NCBI RefSeq assembly: GCF_024808875.1
Contig: NZ_JANUCT010000020.1
Span: 1 to 50,705 of the forward strand
DNA length: 50,705 bases
Source of the DNA: Methylohalomonas lacus
Lineage (GTDB): Bacteria > Pseudomonadota > Gammaproteobacteria > Methylohalomonadales > Methylohalomonadaceae
Reading direction: 5' to 3'
Each line of letters opens with the position of its first letter. The stretch's first letter is position 1. Both the position numbers and the translations under genes were made by a program. The notes below the pieces were generated by a model. That model saw nothing but the letters and a program-made list of their open reading frames with translations. It was not told where the DNA came from and did no database searches. This document shows, one piece after another, positions 16,148-25,481 of the stretch.

Positions 16148-18565
16148 TTAAAAGCGAAAAAGTCTATTTATTTGTGATGTGATTTTTTTTGGTAACCATG
16201 GCCGAAACATGAAAGCCGTTTTTAGTAACGGCGATCTCACAAAATCAACTGTATTAAATATTACTTTTTCACCATTAAAGCGTGATTTATAGAAACTATT
16301 TTTTCCGGCGCCCGCAAGAAGATCATAGGAATGGATGAGGCTTGATTGGAATCCGTTCTCAATTGCAAATCCGAAATGTAATGTGCCCAATGAAATTTTT
16401 GAATGAAAAGATTCATAATATCCAGACTGCAAATTATAAATTCGTGATCCACATTGGATATCGTATAATACCGAAACAGTTTCACCATTAACTACCAATT
16501 CAGAAAGTTTGGCGACTTTATCAGACGAGAGTCGACTTAACAGTTTGCGGTGAAATTCTATCGCTAAATCGTCAAAACATACGCTTCCCCAACGAATCAA
16601 ATGAAATTTGTTCAAACGCTCAATAAATTTTAGACAGTCATCTTCAGAAGCATTTTCAATAAAACGAAATTCACCACCCAACTCATCGCAGAAAATATTC
16701 CGTCGATTAAATGCTTTCAGCCTTGTATTTCTACCCAGTCCATTAAGCCAGGTTTGGAAGGTATAGGCAGTATTTATGATCACGCCTAGGTCATCGCTAC
16801 GCACAATCTGACTAGCTTTAGTACAAACTGGAATCACCTGATCAAATTTCTTAAGAGTTGATGCACAGCAATCCGAGATTGTCAAAGCATCCCAATTTAG
16901 ATCCTTAATATATTCTATAATTGCAGTAGTTACAGAATGTTCTCTATCAACTATAGAAATCATGCCAATGTATTCTGTACGAATAGAAGGGCTAAGCTGC
17001 CGAGCATTGCCTATAAATTGCAATCTGGTTAGTGACAGACCAAGTTGGCTGTCTATTATATGCCGATATAGTGGTGCCAAACCAACAAGGTTATTATTTT
17101 TATCATACGCAGCTATAAGCATAAGCTCTAGTCCAAGCCGATGCCCCCATACTTGCCACCAACTATATTGCCATGCCCAACTCATAAATAAACAATCTGA
17201 ATCAGACGAAGTTAATAGTGCTGACCACTCAGTTTCCATATTAGCAAAATCATTTTCACTCAATCTCTGTATAAACAAATCGGCGCTAGCATCCAGTGCC
17301 ACTGGCTCCGTCATGCCGGATATATGATTTGGCTTAAACTTCCTTGCCATTTTTCCGCTTAAAGCTTTTAATGCATCCTTAAAAGTTAACCATGAGGGAG
17401 AAACATCATCAGAAGCCCAAATAGCCTTCGACTTGGAAAAATATAAATCCTTAATATAATCAATAAGATCAGCTTCGTTGGTTTTTCTCAGCATCAAACA
17501 ACTTCGCAAATCCCAGTCTTCGTTTATAAACTTTATGCCATTTTCAAAAGTGCCTTGGTAACTATATTGTTTATCTGTTAGATATTTATATCCGATATAT
17601 GGAAAATCAACCCCAGCTGATATAGCCAACTGGTTTCCAGAAACAGTGCGTGGGTTTACTTCCATGAGTTTAAATTCCCTGTCTCTAGGATCCAGTTTGA
17701 ATTCAACTCCAACAAATCCTTTGTAATTAAATTCTCTTAACAAGCGTATGCTTAATTCCCGTATTTCCGGGCAGTCAATAGTGATTTGTAACGCACCATC
17801 ACCATATAAAGGTGGGTTCTGACGAAGTTTTTGTTTTGTAATCCAGGCAATTTCTTCACTATCACTGGACCAGAAAGCAAGGTAGCCGTATAAACCTGTA
17901 TCACCACCGGGAATTATTTCCTGAACCATAAACTCTTTAGCTGCATCTCCCAAAGAGAACCATGACTCTATGAGTTCCTCAATAGTGTCCACCACCTTGA
18001 CTTTTTTTCCATTAAGAAATTTTCTACCCAGATGAGCTTTGCAGGGCTTTATAATGCAGGGGAAGGTAAATAGTCCCACATTATTTTTTATATATTCAAT
18101 ATTAGATGGATAAATGCAGTAAGGCACAGAGATGCCAATTTTTTGTGCTCTAGTGTACTGCTCCTTTTTATCGATCAATGCATGAATGGTATCTGGATCA
18201 GGTATGCAAAACCGACACGAATACTTAAGACGATAACCATAGTTAGCTAAAAATTCATTATGGCTATCGGAGGTTGCAAATATAACAGGCTTGCACCTGC
18301 TTTTCTTAGCTGCATTATCAAGAACTGCAAGACCTGTTTCTGATGAAAGATCGGTAATAGCTGCCTTGGCAAAGGATGCGTATTTTGAGGAAGCTCCTAT
18401 CATCGCAACGTCATCAATTACAATGCAAAACAGGTTTTTTCGGCCAAGACTACGCACAAAGCTAAGTGCATTAATAGAGCTTCCTAGCACCCAGATAACT
18501 GGTGACTTCGAATCACAATGTTTTTCAAGTTGTGACCGTAAATTAGAAATAATATCATTTTTCAT
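16148..18565 (-). CDS. ATP-grasp ligase fused to an acetyltransferase (FemAB/BioF2-like) domain
   Basis: This single 805-residue protein has two enzyme halves. Residues about 20-340 look like an ATP-grasp ligase: an N-terminal pre-ATP-grasp domain (VIWVLGSS), a lysine-containing CIIKPCKAH strand (170-178), VQEIIPGGDTGLYGY (214-228) and metal-binding MEVNPRTVSGNQ (301-312). Residues about 410-790 look like a GNAT/FemAB-type acyl- or aminoacyltransferase of the CelD/BioF2 kind, with FMSWAWQYSWWQVWG, LVGLAPLYRHI and a late SGYYESFHSKISLGTLHFGF segment. ATP-grasp enzymes join a carboxylate to an amine; FemAB/GNAT enzymes transfer an acyl or aminoacyl group. A role in decorating the glycan is inferred from position. 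No stop or frameshift separates the halves. Confidence 0.8.
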   Translation of the reverse strand: MKNDIISNLRSQLEKHCDSKSPVIWVLGSSINALSFVRSLGRKNLFCIVIDDVAMIGASSKYASFAKAAITDLSSETGLAVLDNAAKKSRCKPVIFATSDSHNEFLANYGYRLKYSCRFCIPDPDTIHALIDKKEQYTRAQKIGISVPYCIYPSNIEYIKNNVGLFTFPCIIKPCKAHLGRKFLNGKKVKVVDTIEELIESWFSLGDAAKEFMVQEIIPGGDTGLYGYLAFWSSDSEEIAWITKQKLRQNPPLYGDGALQITIDCPEIRELSIRLLREFNYKGFVGVEFKLDPRDREFKLMEVNPRTVSGNQLAISAGVDFPYIGYKYLTDKQYSYQGTFENGIKFINEDWDLRSCLMLRKTNEADLIDYIKDLYFSKSKAIWASDDVSPSWLTFKDALKALSGKMARKFKPNHISGMTEPVALDASADLFIQRLSENDFANMETEWSALLTSSDSDCLFMSWAWQYSWWQVWGHRLGLELMLIAAYDKNNNLVGLAPLYRHIIDSQLGLSLTRLQFIGNARQLSPSIRTEYIGMISIVDREHSVTTAIIEYIKDLNWDALTISDCCASTLKKFDQVIPVCTKASQIVRSDDLGVIINTAYTFQTWLNGLGRNTRLKAFNRRNIFCDELGGEFRFIENASEDDCLKFIERLNKFHLIRWGSVCFDDLAIEFHRKLLSRLSSDKVAKLSELVVNGETVSVLYDIQCGSRIYNLQSGYYESFHSKISLGTLHFGFAIENGFQSSLIHSYDLLAGAGKNSFYKSRFNGEKVIFNTVDFVRSPLLKTAFMFRPWLPKKITSQINRLFRF

Positions 18566-18783
18566 ATATTGTAATCTTAATGATTTTAAACACGTACCAA
18601 ACGTTGTTTATTACGTAACCCGGTAGTCTTGACTCAAGAGCTGTCCAGCTTTTTATATACATTCTAATTTTATTTCTTTCATTACAGTTATTGAGATCAC
18701 AATCCGCCATCTTGATAAAACTTGAGCATTGTATGCTGTCATTAAGACTGATGTGTTTTTATCCATATCATGTGTTTCTTTGT

Positions 18784-20730
18784 TTAGTTTTGTTGCCATG
18801 ACTCCAGCCATGTCTCGAACATGAGAATACCCCATAACTTGAATGATGCGTCCTCGGTTCGGCGGGTATGGCGGCGCCATTTCTCTTGTACCTGGTCGGC
18901 ATCAAAGTAGCCTTCATGCTTCAGGCGCGCTGGGTCGAGCAGGTCGTCAGCCCACCTCTGCAAGGGCCCGCGCAACCATTCGCGGACGGGAACGGCGAAA
19001 CCCTGTTTGGGGCGCTCCGTCAGTTCCTCGGGGACATATTTAGAGAGAATCCTGCGAAGCGGCCATTTGCCGTCCGCATGCAGTGTGTTCACACGATCGG
19101 GGATACGGGCCGCGAGTTCGATGATCTCCCGGCTCAGCAACGGGATGCGCGTTTCCAGGCTGTTTGCCATGGCAGCGCGATCGACCTTGGCCAGAATATC
19201 GTCCGGCAGATAGCTGAGCATGTCCAGGTACTGCAGGTTCTGCAGGATGGACCCGTTAACCAGCGCCGGCGCCGTATCGTTTAGAACGTAATCCGGTTCG
19301 CGGCCGCCGTGGACGATACCCGCCTCCCGCCAGTAGGAGATTTTGCGCTGATAGGCCTCCCGCAGTGAGGCATGCAGCCAGTCGTCCGCGCGGTCACGCA
19401 GTCTTTCTCCTGCGTGGTGATGACTGCGTTGGGTGAAAAGTCGCAAGGCGGAGCCGGCAACCGGGTCCAGCAGTGATTTGGGTATGCGCTTCAACAGGCG
19501 TGCGCCGGCCCGATGTAACGGCCGGGGGTACCTCTGCATGGTTTCCATGTGTCGCTGCAGGGAAAAATAACGGGAGTAACCACAAAACAGCTCGTCACCG
19601 CCATCTCCTGAGAGGGCCACTGTAACCTTTTCTCCGGCCAGTTTGGCAAGCAGGTAAGTCGGTATCTGTGAGGAGTCAGCAAACGGTTCATCGTAGATCT
19701 GCGGCAATTGCGGAACTACTTCGAGGGCCTGCTCGGGGCTGACGTACAACTCAGTGTGATCGGTTTTCAGATGTTCACTGACAGCTTTTGCCTGGCTGGC
19801 TTCATTGTAATCGCCCTCGCTAAAGCCGATGGTGAAGGTCTTTACGGGTGAGGCGTGGATTGACTGCATCAGGGCGACGACGGTCGAGGAGTCGATACCC
19901 CCGGAGAGGAAGGCGCCAACGGGCACGTCCGCGATCATCTGCCGCTTGATTGTGGCACGGAGCCGCGATTCTAGCGCCTCTGCCATCTCCTCGGGACTAC
20001 CCGTCAATGGGTCGGCAATTCCGTCTTCACAAACCTTCCGATATGACCAGTATGTCCGGATTTCGATATGGGCACTCCCGGCATCCAGGATCAGAAAGGT
20101 CCCCGGTGACAGCTTGTGGATATCCGTGAAGATGCTATGCGGGGCCGGGATATAATTGTGTCTCAACAACAGGGTCAACGCGTCCCGGTTGATTTCATTG
20201 CGCCAGGCGCGATGGCGGCGCAAGGCCTTGAGCTCCGAACCGAACAGGAAGGTGTTGCCTTGCCAGCCGTAGTAGAGCGGTTTTTCACCGATGCGGTCCC
20301 GCGCCAGGTAAAGTTTTTGAGTGTGCCTGTCCCACAGGGCAAAGGAGAACATGCCGTCAAATCGCTCCAGCGAGTCCGGGACACCCCAGTGTGTAAAAGC
20401 CGCCAGCATGACTTCGGTATCGGAGTGTCCCTGGAACGTCTCGCCCTTCGCCTGCAGCTCCATCTTCAGATCGAGGAAGTTGTAGATCTCCCCATTGAAA
20501 ACGATCACAAAACGCCCACAGCGGGAAAACATGGGCTGGTGTCCCAGCGGCGAAAGGTCCTGGATGGCCAGCCGCCTGTGTGCGAGGGCGATGCCACGCT
20601 GCGGGTCCGACCAGGCACCCTCATAGTCAGGGCCACGATGCCGTAGTGTCGAGGACATACGCTGTAGCTCATCCATGACCGTGGACTCGGGCTGGATCTT
20701 TCTGCTAAAAAAGCCGGTCAGTCCACACAT
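18784..20730 (-). CDS. XrtA-associated asparagine-synthase-like amidotransferase
   Basis: This class II glutamine amidotransferase of 648 residues is related to asparagine synthetase B. The nucleophile is Cys2 (MCGLTGFF), and the N-terminal half has RHRGPD and FNGEIYN glutaminase marks. The ATP-pyrophosphatase half carries the SGGIDSS P-loop at 276-282. In exosortase A clusters this family (amidotransferase 1) probably amidates a sugar carboxylate rather than aspartate. The frame is open 35 codons further, into XrtA, but the ATG at 20730 is right because Cys must follow Met. The XrtA stop lies 4 bp upstream, so they are co-transcribed. Confidence 0.9.
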   Translation of the reverse strand: MCGLTGFFSRKIQPESTVMDELQRMSSTLRHRGPDYEGAWSDPQRGIALAHRRLAIQDLSPLGHQPMFSRCGRFVIVFNGEIYNFLDLKMELQAKGETFQGHSDTEVMLAAFTHWGVPDSLERFDGMFSFALWDRHTQKLYLARDRIGEKPLYYGWQGNTFLFGSELKALRRHRAWRNEINRDALTLLLRHNYIPAPHSIFTDIHKLSPGTFLILDAGSAHIEIRTYWSYRKVCEDGIADPLTGSPEEMAEALESRLRATIKRQMIADVPVGAFLSGGIDSSTVVALMQSIHASPVKTFTIGFSEGDYNEASQAKAVSEHLKTDHTELYVSPEQALEVVPQLPQIYDEPFADSSQIPTYLLAKLAGEKVTVALSGDGGDELFCGYSRYFSLQRHMETMQRYPRPLHRAGARLLKRIPKSLLDPVAGSALRLFTQRSHHHAGERLRDRADDWLHASLREAYQRKISYWREAGIVHGGREPDYVLNDTAPALVNGSILQNLQYLDMLSYLPDDILAKVDRAAMANSLETRIPLLSREIIELAARIPDRVNTLHADGKWPLRRILSKYVPEELTERPKQGFAVPVREWLRGPLQRWADDLLDPARLKHEGYFDADQVQEKWRRHTRRTEDASFKLWGILMFETWLESWQQN

Positions 20731-20734
20731 GGAG

Positions 20735-22246
20735 TCACCGACCGCCGGTAAACACGGCAAGCCGTTCATAGGCCGGTCCGCAGTCCGCCTGACAGGCGGT
20801 CGACGCGGCGGTAAACAGCGCATAGGGGCGGCCATTCGCTACTGCCAGGAACTGGTAGAGTTTTGCGATCGAATAACTGGAAGTTGTAAATCCCCCTACG
20901 TCGAAACGGTAAACGACCCGGACTTCTTCCTGTGTATTCTTGTTGACTAACCTGAGTTGTTGGTAGCCGCCCAGTTCTCCCTTATCCTTTACCGCCCAGT
21001 CGGCACGGCCATAGATATTATTGATGTAGGGCAATATCTCCCCGCGCCCTTTACCCTTGAGGTAAAGAAACCGATAGACGGTCACGGCGCCCGCATCCTG
21101 TCCGTACTGCGTCACAGAGATATCTTCCGGAACGCTGATCTGTGGCTGCCATTCATAGGCAAGCGGGATATATTCGGTTTCTTCTGTCCGGCCACCTCCG
21201 AACGACGATGATACATCGCTTAATTTTACATCTGCCCTCCCCGCGTCCTCGTACCGGTCGAGCATGTACGGTGCAGCCGAGATGGACAGCCAGAGCACGG
21301 CGAAACCGATTATGACGCCGGCGAGTTCCATGGCCGGTCTTTTATACAAGCGCTGCCCGGGACTGTTATCCGCCGCCTGCGTATGGCCGCCGGTATCGCC
21401 AGGAGAACTATATCTGCTGCTTAAAATAAGCAACGGCAGTATGAATAGAAGGAAAACGACCCAGCCAAGCATTTCATGATCGTCGACCAAAGGGCTTTGC
21501 ATCTCCGAGAAGTAAGCGATCAGAATTATGATGTAGACCCGAACCCAGTTTGCAAGCAGTGACAGGAACACCGCTGCTGTTATTAGCAGCAACTGTCTCT
21601 TCAGCGTTATGCAATTCAGGTAGCTGCCGAGCACGCCGAGAAATGAGCCTATTATGAAATACCGAATACCCGAACAGCCAGAGACAATCATAATTTCGCC
21701 GGAAGGAATGAAGATGCTGTTGCCCGTTATATGGGCAGTGATGCCGCTAAGCTGAACCAGATACTGAACAACTACCGTAGTGAGTGCCAGTAAAGCGTTA
21801 TTAAGGTGATCCCAAAGGGGTATGGCGAAGTAAAGCAATCCCAGAGGTACAACAATCCTTTTAGCCTCTCCGGTACCGGCGACTAATGCAAACGACAGCA
21901 GAATAATAACAGGCAGCAGGAGATACTGTACCAGCTCAACTCCAATGACAGCTGCCACTTCCAGGAGCATAGAGAGCAACAGGAGTGGCAAGGCATAATA
22001 CCAGTTCGGAGAGATCGGGTCGTACCGCTTCACGTTAAGAGCCCGGAAGGTCAGGAAGAGACTAGTCGCAGCAACTAGAAGACCGTGCCCATAGGTTTCG
22101 TCAAATACCAGCCATAATGAGAACAAACCCGACAGGGCGTCCTGAAAGACAAAAGCGATAAATGCCAGGCAAAGCAAGAACAGGCCGAGTGATTTATACT
22201 GCGGGACATTAAAATTGACGACGGATTGCATCCTTCTATTATTCAT
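20735..22246 (-). CDS. xrtA: Exosortase A with C-terminal EpsI domain
   Basis: This 503-residue membrane protease/transpeptidase recognises PEP-CTERM signals. It has eight or so transmembrane helices. The catalytic residues are Cys191 in VSGCSGIRY, Arg236 in ANWVRVYII and His257 in DDHEMLGW, all at expected positions. Residues about 310-503 form a periplasmic EpsI-type domain (after a further helix, AGVIIGFAVLWLSISAAPYM) found fused or adjacent to exosortases and linked with exopolysaccharide export. It sits between the XrtA-type deacetylase and amidotransferase, the usual order. A second in-frame ATG 15 bp downstream is possible. Confidence 0.95.
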   Translation of the reverse strand: MNNRRMQSVVNFNVPQYKSLGLFLLCLAFIAFVFQDALSGLFSLWLVFDETYGHGLLVAATSLFLTFRALNVKRYDPISPNWYYALPLLLLSMLLEVAAVIGVELVQYLLLPVIILLSFALVAGTGEAKRIVVPLGLLYFAIPLWDHLNNALLALTTVVVQYLVQLSGITAHITGNSIFIPSGEIMIVSGCSGIRYFIIGSFLGVLGSYLNCITLKRQLLLITAAVFLSLLANWVRVYIIILIAYFSEMQSPLVDDHEMLGWVVFLLFILPLLILSSRYSSPGDTGGHTQAADNSPGQRLYKRPAMELAGVIIGFAVLWLSISAAPYMLDRYEDAGRADVKLSDVSSSFGGGRTEETEYIPLAYEWQPQISVPEDISVTQYGQDAGAVTVYRFLYLKGKGRGEILPYINNIYGRADWAVKDKGELGGYQQLRLVNKNTQEEVRVVYRFDVGGFTTSSYSIAKLYQFLAVANGRPYALFTAASTACQADCGPAYERLAVFTGGR

Positions 22247-22261
22247 TAGGATGTTCGTCTA

Positions 22262-23155
22262 TTAACCGGCGACCATTCTGGTCTGCTCGCTACCAGAAAG
22301 AGGGCTCGGCAGGCCCAGTTCGTCCATGAATATATCCTGTAGTGCTCCCCAATTGAACTCGGCAAGCAGCAGGGAAAGCTTGCTCTGCATACGATGCAGG
22401 TTCTTGTAATGCCTGAATCGTGTTTTCAGATTCAGCCCCTTGGGGCGCGGTTGGCCTGGATCCAGTTCCCAGGGATGAAAATAGAATATGCAGGGCTTGT
22501 TATCATTTCGGTTTATTCGGTTGATCATAGATCTGGAGATCATATATGGAAATAAACGGAAATAGCCGCCACCAGCGCAAGGCACCCTGTGGCCACGCCA
22601 TTGATACGTCGAAAGAGGGATCTCCAGCAAACTGCCACCGCCCGGCCGATAGGCAAAGCGGTAGCCACCAGGTATGCCATACAGATCGTGATGGATAGGA
22701 TAAACGCTGGAGCTGTATTTGTATCCGGCTGAATCCAGTTCTTTGTGCGCCCAGTGGTTCTCAGCGTTAATAGAAAAGCTGGCAGCCCGGTATCCGTGAA
22801 CAATATTGCCACTGATATCTTCAAGCAGATGCTTGGTTCGGATGATGTCGTTCCTAAACGCCTCGCGGTCTTGTCTATTGATCCTGACATGGGAATAACC
22901 GTGACTGGCAATTTCGTGACCGGCATTGGCAATCCGACGCACCATCTCGGTATGCCGCTCCGCGATCCAGCCCAGTGTGAAGAATGTGGCCTTTACACCA
23001 TGATCATCGAACATAGACAATATCAGGTCGATATTTTTCTCGATACGACAAGGCAGACTTGCCCATTCCTCTCTGGTGATATGATTCTCAAAGGCAGAGA
23101 CTTGAAAATAATCTTCGACATCCACCGTCATTGCATTTCTTATTTCACTCCGCAT
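22262..23155 (-). CDS. XrtA-associated polysaccharide deacetylase (DUF3473 type)
   Basis: This is a roughly 297-residue NodB-fold deacetylase of the exosortase A-associated family. The start region MTVDVEDYFQVSAFE carries the metal-binding Asp, and HEIASHGYSHVRINRQ holds the HxxSH ligands. CIFYFHPWELDPGQPRPKG is the family's conserved C-terminal (DUF3473) motif. The reading frame opens further upstream to 23221, but that overlaps the ATPase gene. The ATG at 23155, overlapping the ATPase end by 11 bp, is the best start. No signal peptide is visible. Confidence 0.9.
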   Translation of the reverse strand: MRSEIRNAMTVDVEDYFQVSAFENHITREEWASLPCRIEKNIDLILSMFDDHGVKATFFTLGWIAERHTEMVRRIANAGHEIASHGYSHVRINRQDREAFRNDIIRTKHLLEDISGNIVHGYRAASFSINAENHWAHKELDSAGYKYSSSVYPIHHDLYGIPGGYRFAYRPGGGSLLEIPLSTYQWRGHRVPCAGGGYFRLFPYMISRSMINRINRNDNKPCIFYFHPWELDPGQPRPKGLNLKTRFRHYKNLHRMQSKLSLLLAEFNWGALQDIFMDELGLPSPLSGSEQTRMVAG

Positions 23156-24023
23156 CGTAGGAGAATTCCGCGGTGATCTGGTTTTCGGACGAACCGTCTG
23201 AATTTTCGTTCCAGAATTCATTTTTTACATCATCCAGAATTGCCTCGAAAGACTGATTATCAATTCGATGAAGTTCCTCCACATGGCCATAAAGAAGTAC
23301 GCGTCCGCATAGCAGATTTATCTTTCGTGGAATTCCACCCGTAAATTGATGTATACCCTCGATCACGTCATTGTCGATAATCGGATCATTCTGCCAGCCC
23401 GATAGCTTAAGACGGTGTATTATATATTCTTTGGTTTCCTGCAGATCCAAAGGCTCAAGATGATGAGTAGCAATTATTCTCTGGCGCAATTGTTCCAGAT
23501 CCGCCGCTTGTAAAATTCTTTTAAATTGCTTCTGACCGAGAAGAAAACACTGTACCAATGGTTTCCCTTGCCATTGCAGGTTGGAAAGCATACGCAGCTC
23601 TTCTAAAGAGTCCCAGGGTAGATTCTGGGCCTCATCGACAATCAACAGGATACGCTTGCCAGCATGCGCGCAACTCTTGAAGTATTGATACATATTTTTA
23701 AGTAAATAGGCCTTATTAATATCTTTATAGCGGAGCCCGAATTCAGCTGATGTCAGGCGCAGCAAATCCTCTGCCTGCAGCTTGGAATTTACAATATTAG
23801 CTATTGTATAATTCTGATTTTCTATTTTTTTCAGCAAATAACTGACCAGTGTAGTCTTTCCGGCGCCAACATCTCCTGTAATGACAATAAATCCCTCTTC
23901 TTGCTGCAGACCGTATAATAGATACGATAAAGCTCTTTTGTGGGTTCTGCTGTTAAAAAAGAAACCAGGGTCTGCCGTTAATAAAAAAGGATTTCGCTTG
24001 AGTTTATAAAAAGATTCGTACAT
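23145..24023 (-). CDS. XrtA-associated ATPase (ExeA-like AAA)
   Basis: This 292-residue P-loop ATPase is of the family always found near exosortase A and related to ExeA of type II secretion. It has a Walker A GDVGAGKTT at residues 50-58, a Walker B LLIVDEAQ at 126-133, and QLRQRIIATHHLEPLDLQET as sensor/arginine-finger region. It is predicted cytoplasmic and to power or regulate an export step. It lies 6 bp after the beta-barrel gene. Confidence 0.92.
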   Translation of the reverse strand: MYESFYKLKRNPFLLTADPGFFFNSRTHKRALSYLLYGLQQEEGFIVITGDVGAGKTTLVSYLLKKIENQNYTIANIVNSKLQAEDLLRLTSAEFGLRYKDINKAYLLKNMYQYFKSCAHAGKRILLIVDEAQNLPWDSLEELRMLSNLQWQGKPLVQCFLLGQKQFKRILQAADLEQLRQRIIATHHLEPLDLQETKEYIIHRLKLSGWQNDPIIDNDVIEGIHQFTGGIPRKINLLCGRVLLYGHVEELHRIDNQSFEAILDDVKNEFWNENSDGSSENQITAEFSYDAE

Positions 24024-24029
24024 AAAGTT

Positions 24030-25481
24030 CTAGAATTTTTTGTTAATGCTGAGGAAAAGACGATTCTCGGTATACGATTCACGTGAAATATTTGAGCTGG
24101 CGTCAATGTAACGATAGCCTACTCTGGCATCGAGACCAGGATTGATCTTTCTGACTAAACTGTAATCAATCACACTGAAATCCTGTTCTCTGCCTCTTTG
24201 GAAAAGATTTCTACCACTTTCGTTTGTGCTCAGCGACAGGCTTAGCCGAGAATCCAGTTTTCTGTTGACATCCCACAACCAGGATAGCTCGGCACCCTTA
24301 GATTCCTCACTCCGGTTGCTGAGTTGAAATTCACGGTCCTCCATGAATATCGACAAATCCAGAGTGTTTTTTCTATGAGTGTACCTGAATGCGAAGTCGA
24401 GTCGTTCACGTATGAAAACTTCCGGAGATTGCACCGGAACATTGACGTTAAGCACTGCCGGATCGCCAGTATTCGGATTAGTTACTGGATTGCCAAAATT
24501 GTCGACCAGGGAAAATACCTGCTGCTCAAAAAGAACAGTTCTGGTGACATCCGGACGTCGTTGAAAGGTGAGTTGCGTGCGGGTTTTCCTGGTACGGTGG
24601 GAGGCGTCGACAACTATATCAGTGCCGAAAAAACGTTCGCCGAATGTTGCTTCCAGTGAAGTTCTGCGTGAAGGCCTCCAGACACCGCCCAGTCGCCACA
24701 ACGGACCGTCGATGCTTTCACCAGAATTCGCAAACTCATTATCATCGTATCCAGCAACTGCCTTCAATCCAAACTTTTGTGTGATCAGATACACTCCCTC
24801 GGCAGTTACATTCCGAAATCGTGTTGACCCTGCTCCATCATTGTCTATTTCTTCATTCTTGAAGTGCACACCCCAAAGCAGCCGATTAAATTCAGTACCA
24901 CTGGAAAGATCAAAGGAGACTATATTACTGACACTGTCGAATGTTCGACTGGATTCGACAGCATTCCTTTCATAGCGTAATTCGGCATCCATAAAGTTGC
25001 CTATTCGTTCCTGCCAATAAGGACTTACACTGTAAGTCAAGACACTAGCACGATCGTCAGTAAGTGAAGTATTATCCAGCGTGATACCGCCTGTATTTGT
25101 TATATTTTGCTGACTGCTGGATGCTGACGCATCTAGAAATAATCTGTCCTCTAGCAATTCACCAGTACCAGTCGCATCCAGAAGGTTGATGAATTGGTTT
25201 TCCTCGGAATGATTTTTGTAAAAGTTTCCCTGAAGTTGGTAATTTAAATCAAGCTTCAGCCGCCTACTTTCCCGTGCTATGGATATACCAGGTGTTACAG
25301 TTGTTATAAAATCACTACTCTCGAGACCAGACGGCGCAAGTCCGACATTGTCAGTGAAAATCTCGCTAACGCTGAGTGACGGTGTGAATGTCCATGGATC
25401 AGCATAAGCATTGGAGACGATTGCCAGCATGACTGGCGCAGACAACCATTGCAAAACAGCTGGTAAAGTAGCGCGCCACAT
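24030..25481 (-). CDS. XrtA-associated outer-membrane beta-barrel protein
   Basis: This 483-residue secreted protein has a signal peptide (ending near SNAYA) and many short alternating hydrophobic strands ending in Phe (RLFLSINKKF), the mark of an outer-membrane barrel. It matches the PEP-CTERM-associated TIGR03016-type family (WTFTPSLSVSEIFTDNVGLA start). It probably forms part of the export pore or a lipid-linked secretion path. Its ATG overlaps the kinase stop (TGATG), so translation is coupled. Confidence 0.9.
   Translation of the reverse strand: MWRATLPAVLQWLSAPVMLAIVSNAYADPWTFTPSLSVSEIFTDNVGLAPSGLESSDFITTVTPGISIARESRRLKLDLNYQLQGNFYKNHSEENQFINLLDATGTGELLEDRLFLDASASSSQQNITNTGGITLDNTSLTDDRASVLTYSVSPYWQERIGNFMDAELRYERNAVESSRTFDSVSNIVSFDLSSGTEFNRLLWGVHFKNEEIDNDGAGSTRFRNVTAEGVYLITQKFGLKAVAGYDDNEFANSGESIDGPLWRLGGVWRPSRRTSLEATFGERFFGTDIVVDASHRTRKTRTQLTFQRRPDVTRTVLFEQQVFSLVDNFGNPVTNPNTGDPAVLNVNVPVQSPEVFIRERLDFAFRYTHRKNTLDLSIFMEDREFQLSNRSEESKGAELSWLWDVNRKLDSRLSLSLSTNESGRNLFQRGREQDFSVIDYSLVRKINPGLDARVGYRYIDASSNISRESYTENRLFLSINKKF

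Noticed and set aside
22745-23176. 143-codon plus-strand frame
   Set aside because: Antisense shadow of the XrtA-associated deacetylase gene.
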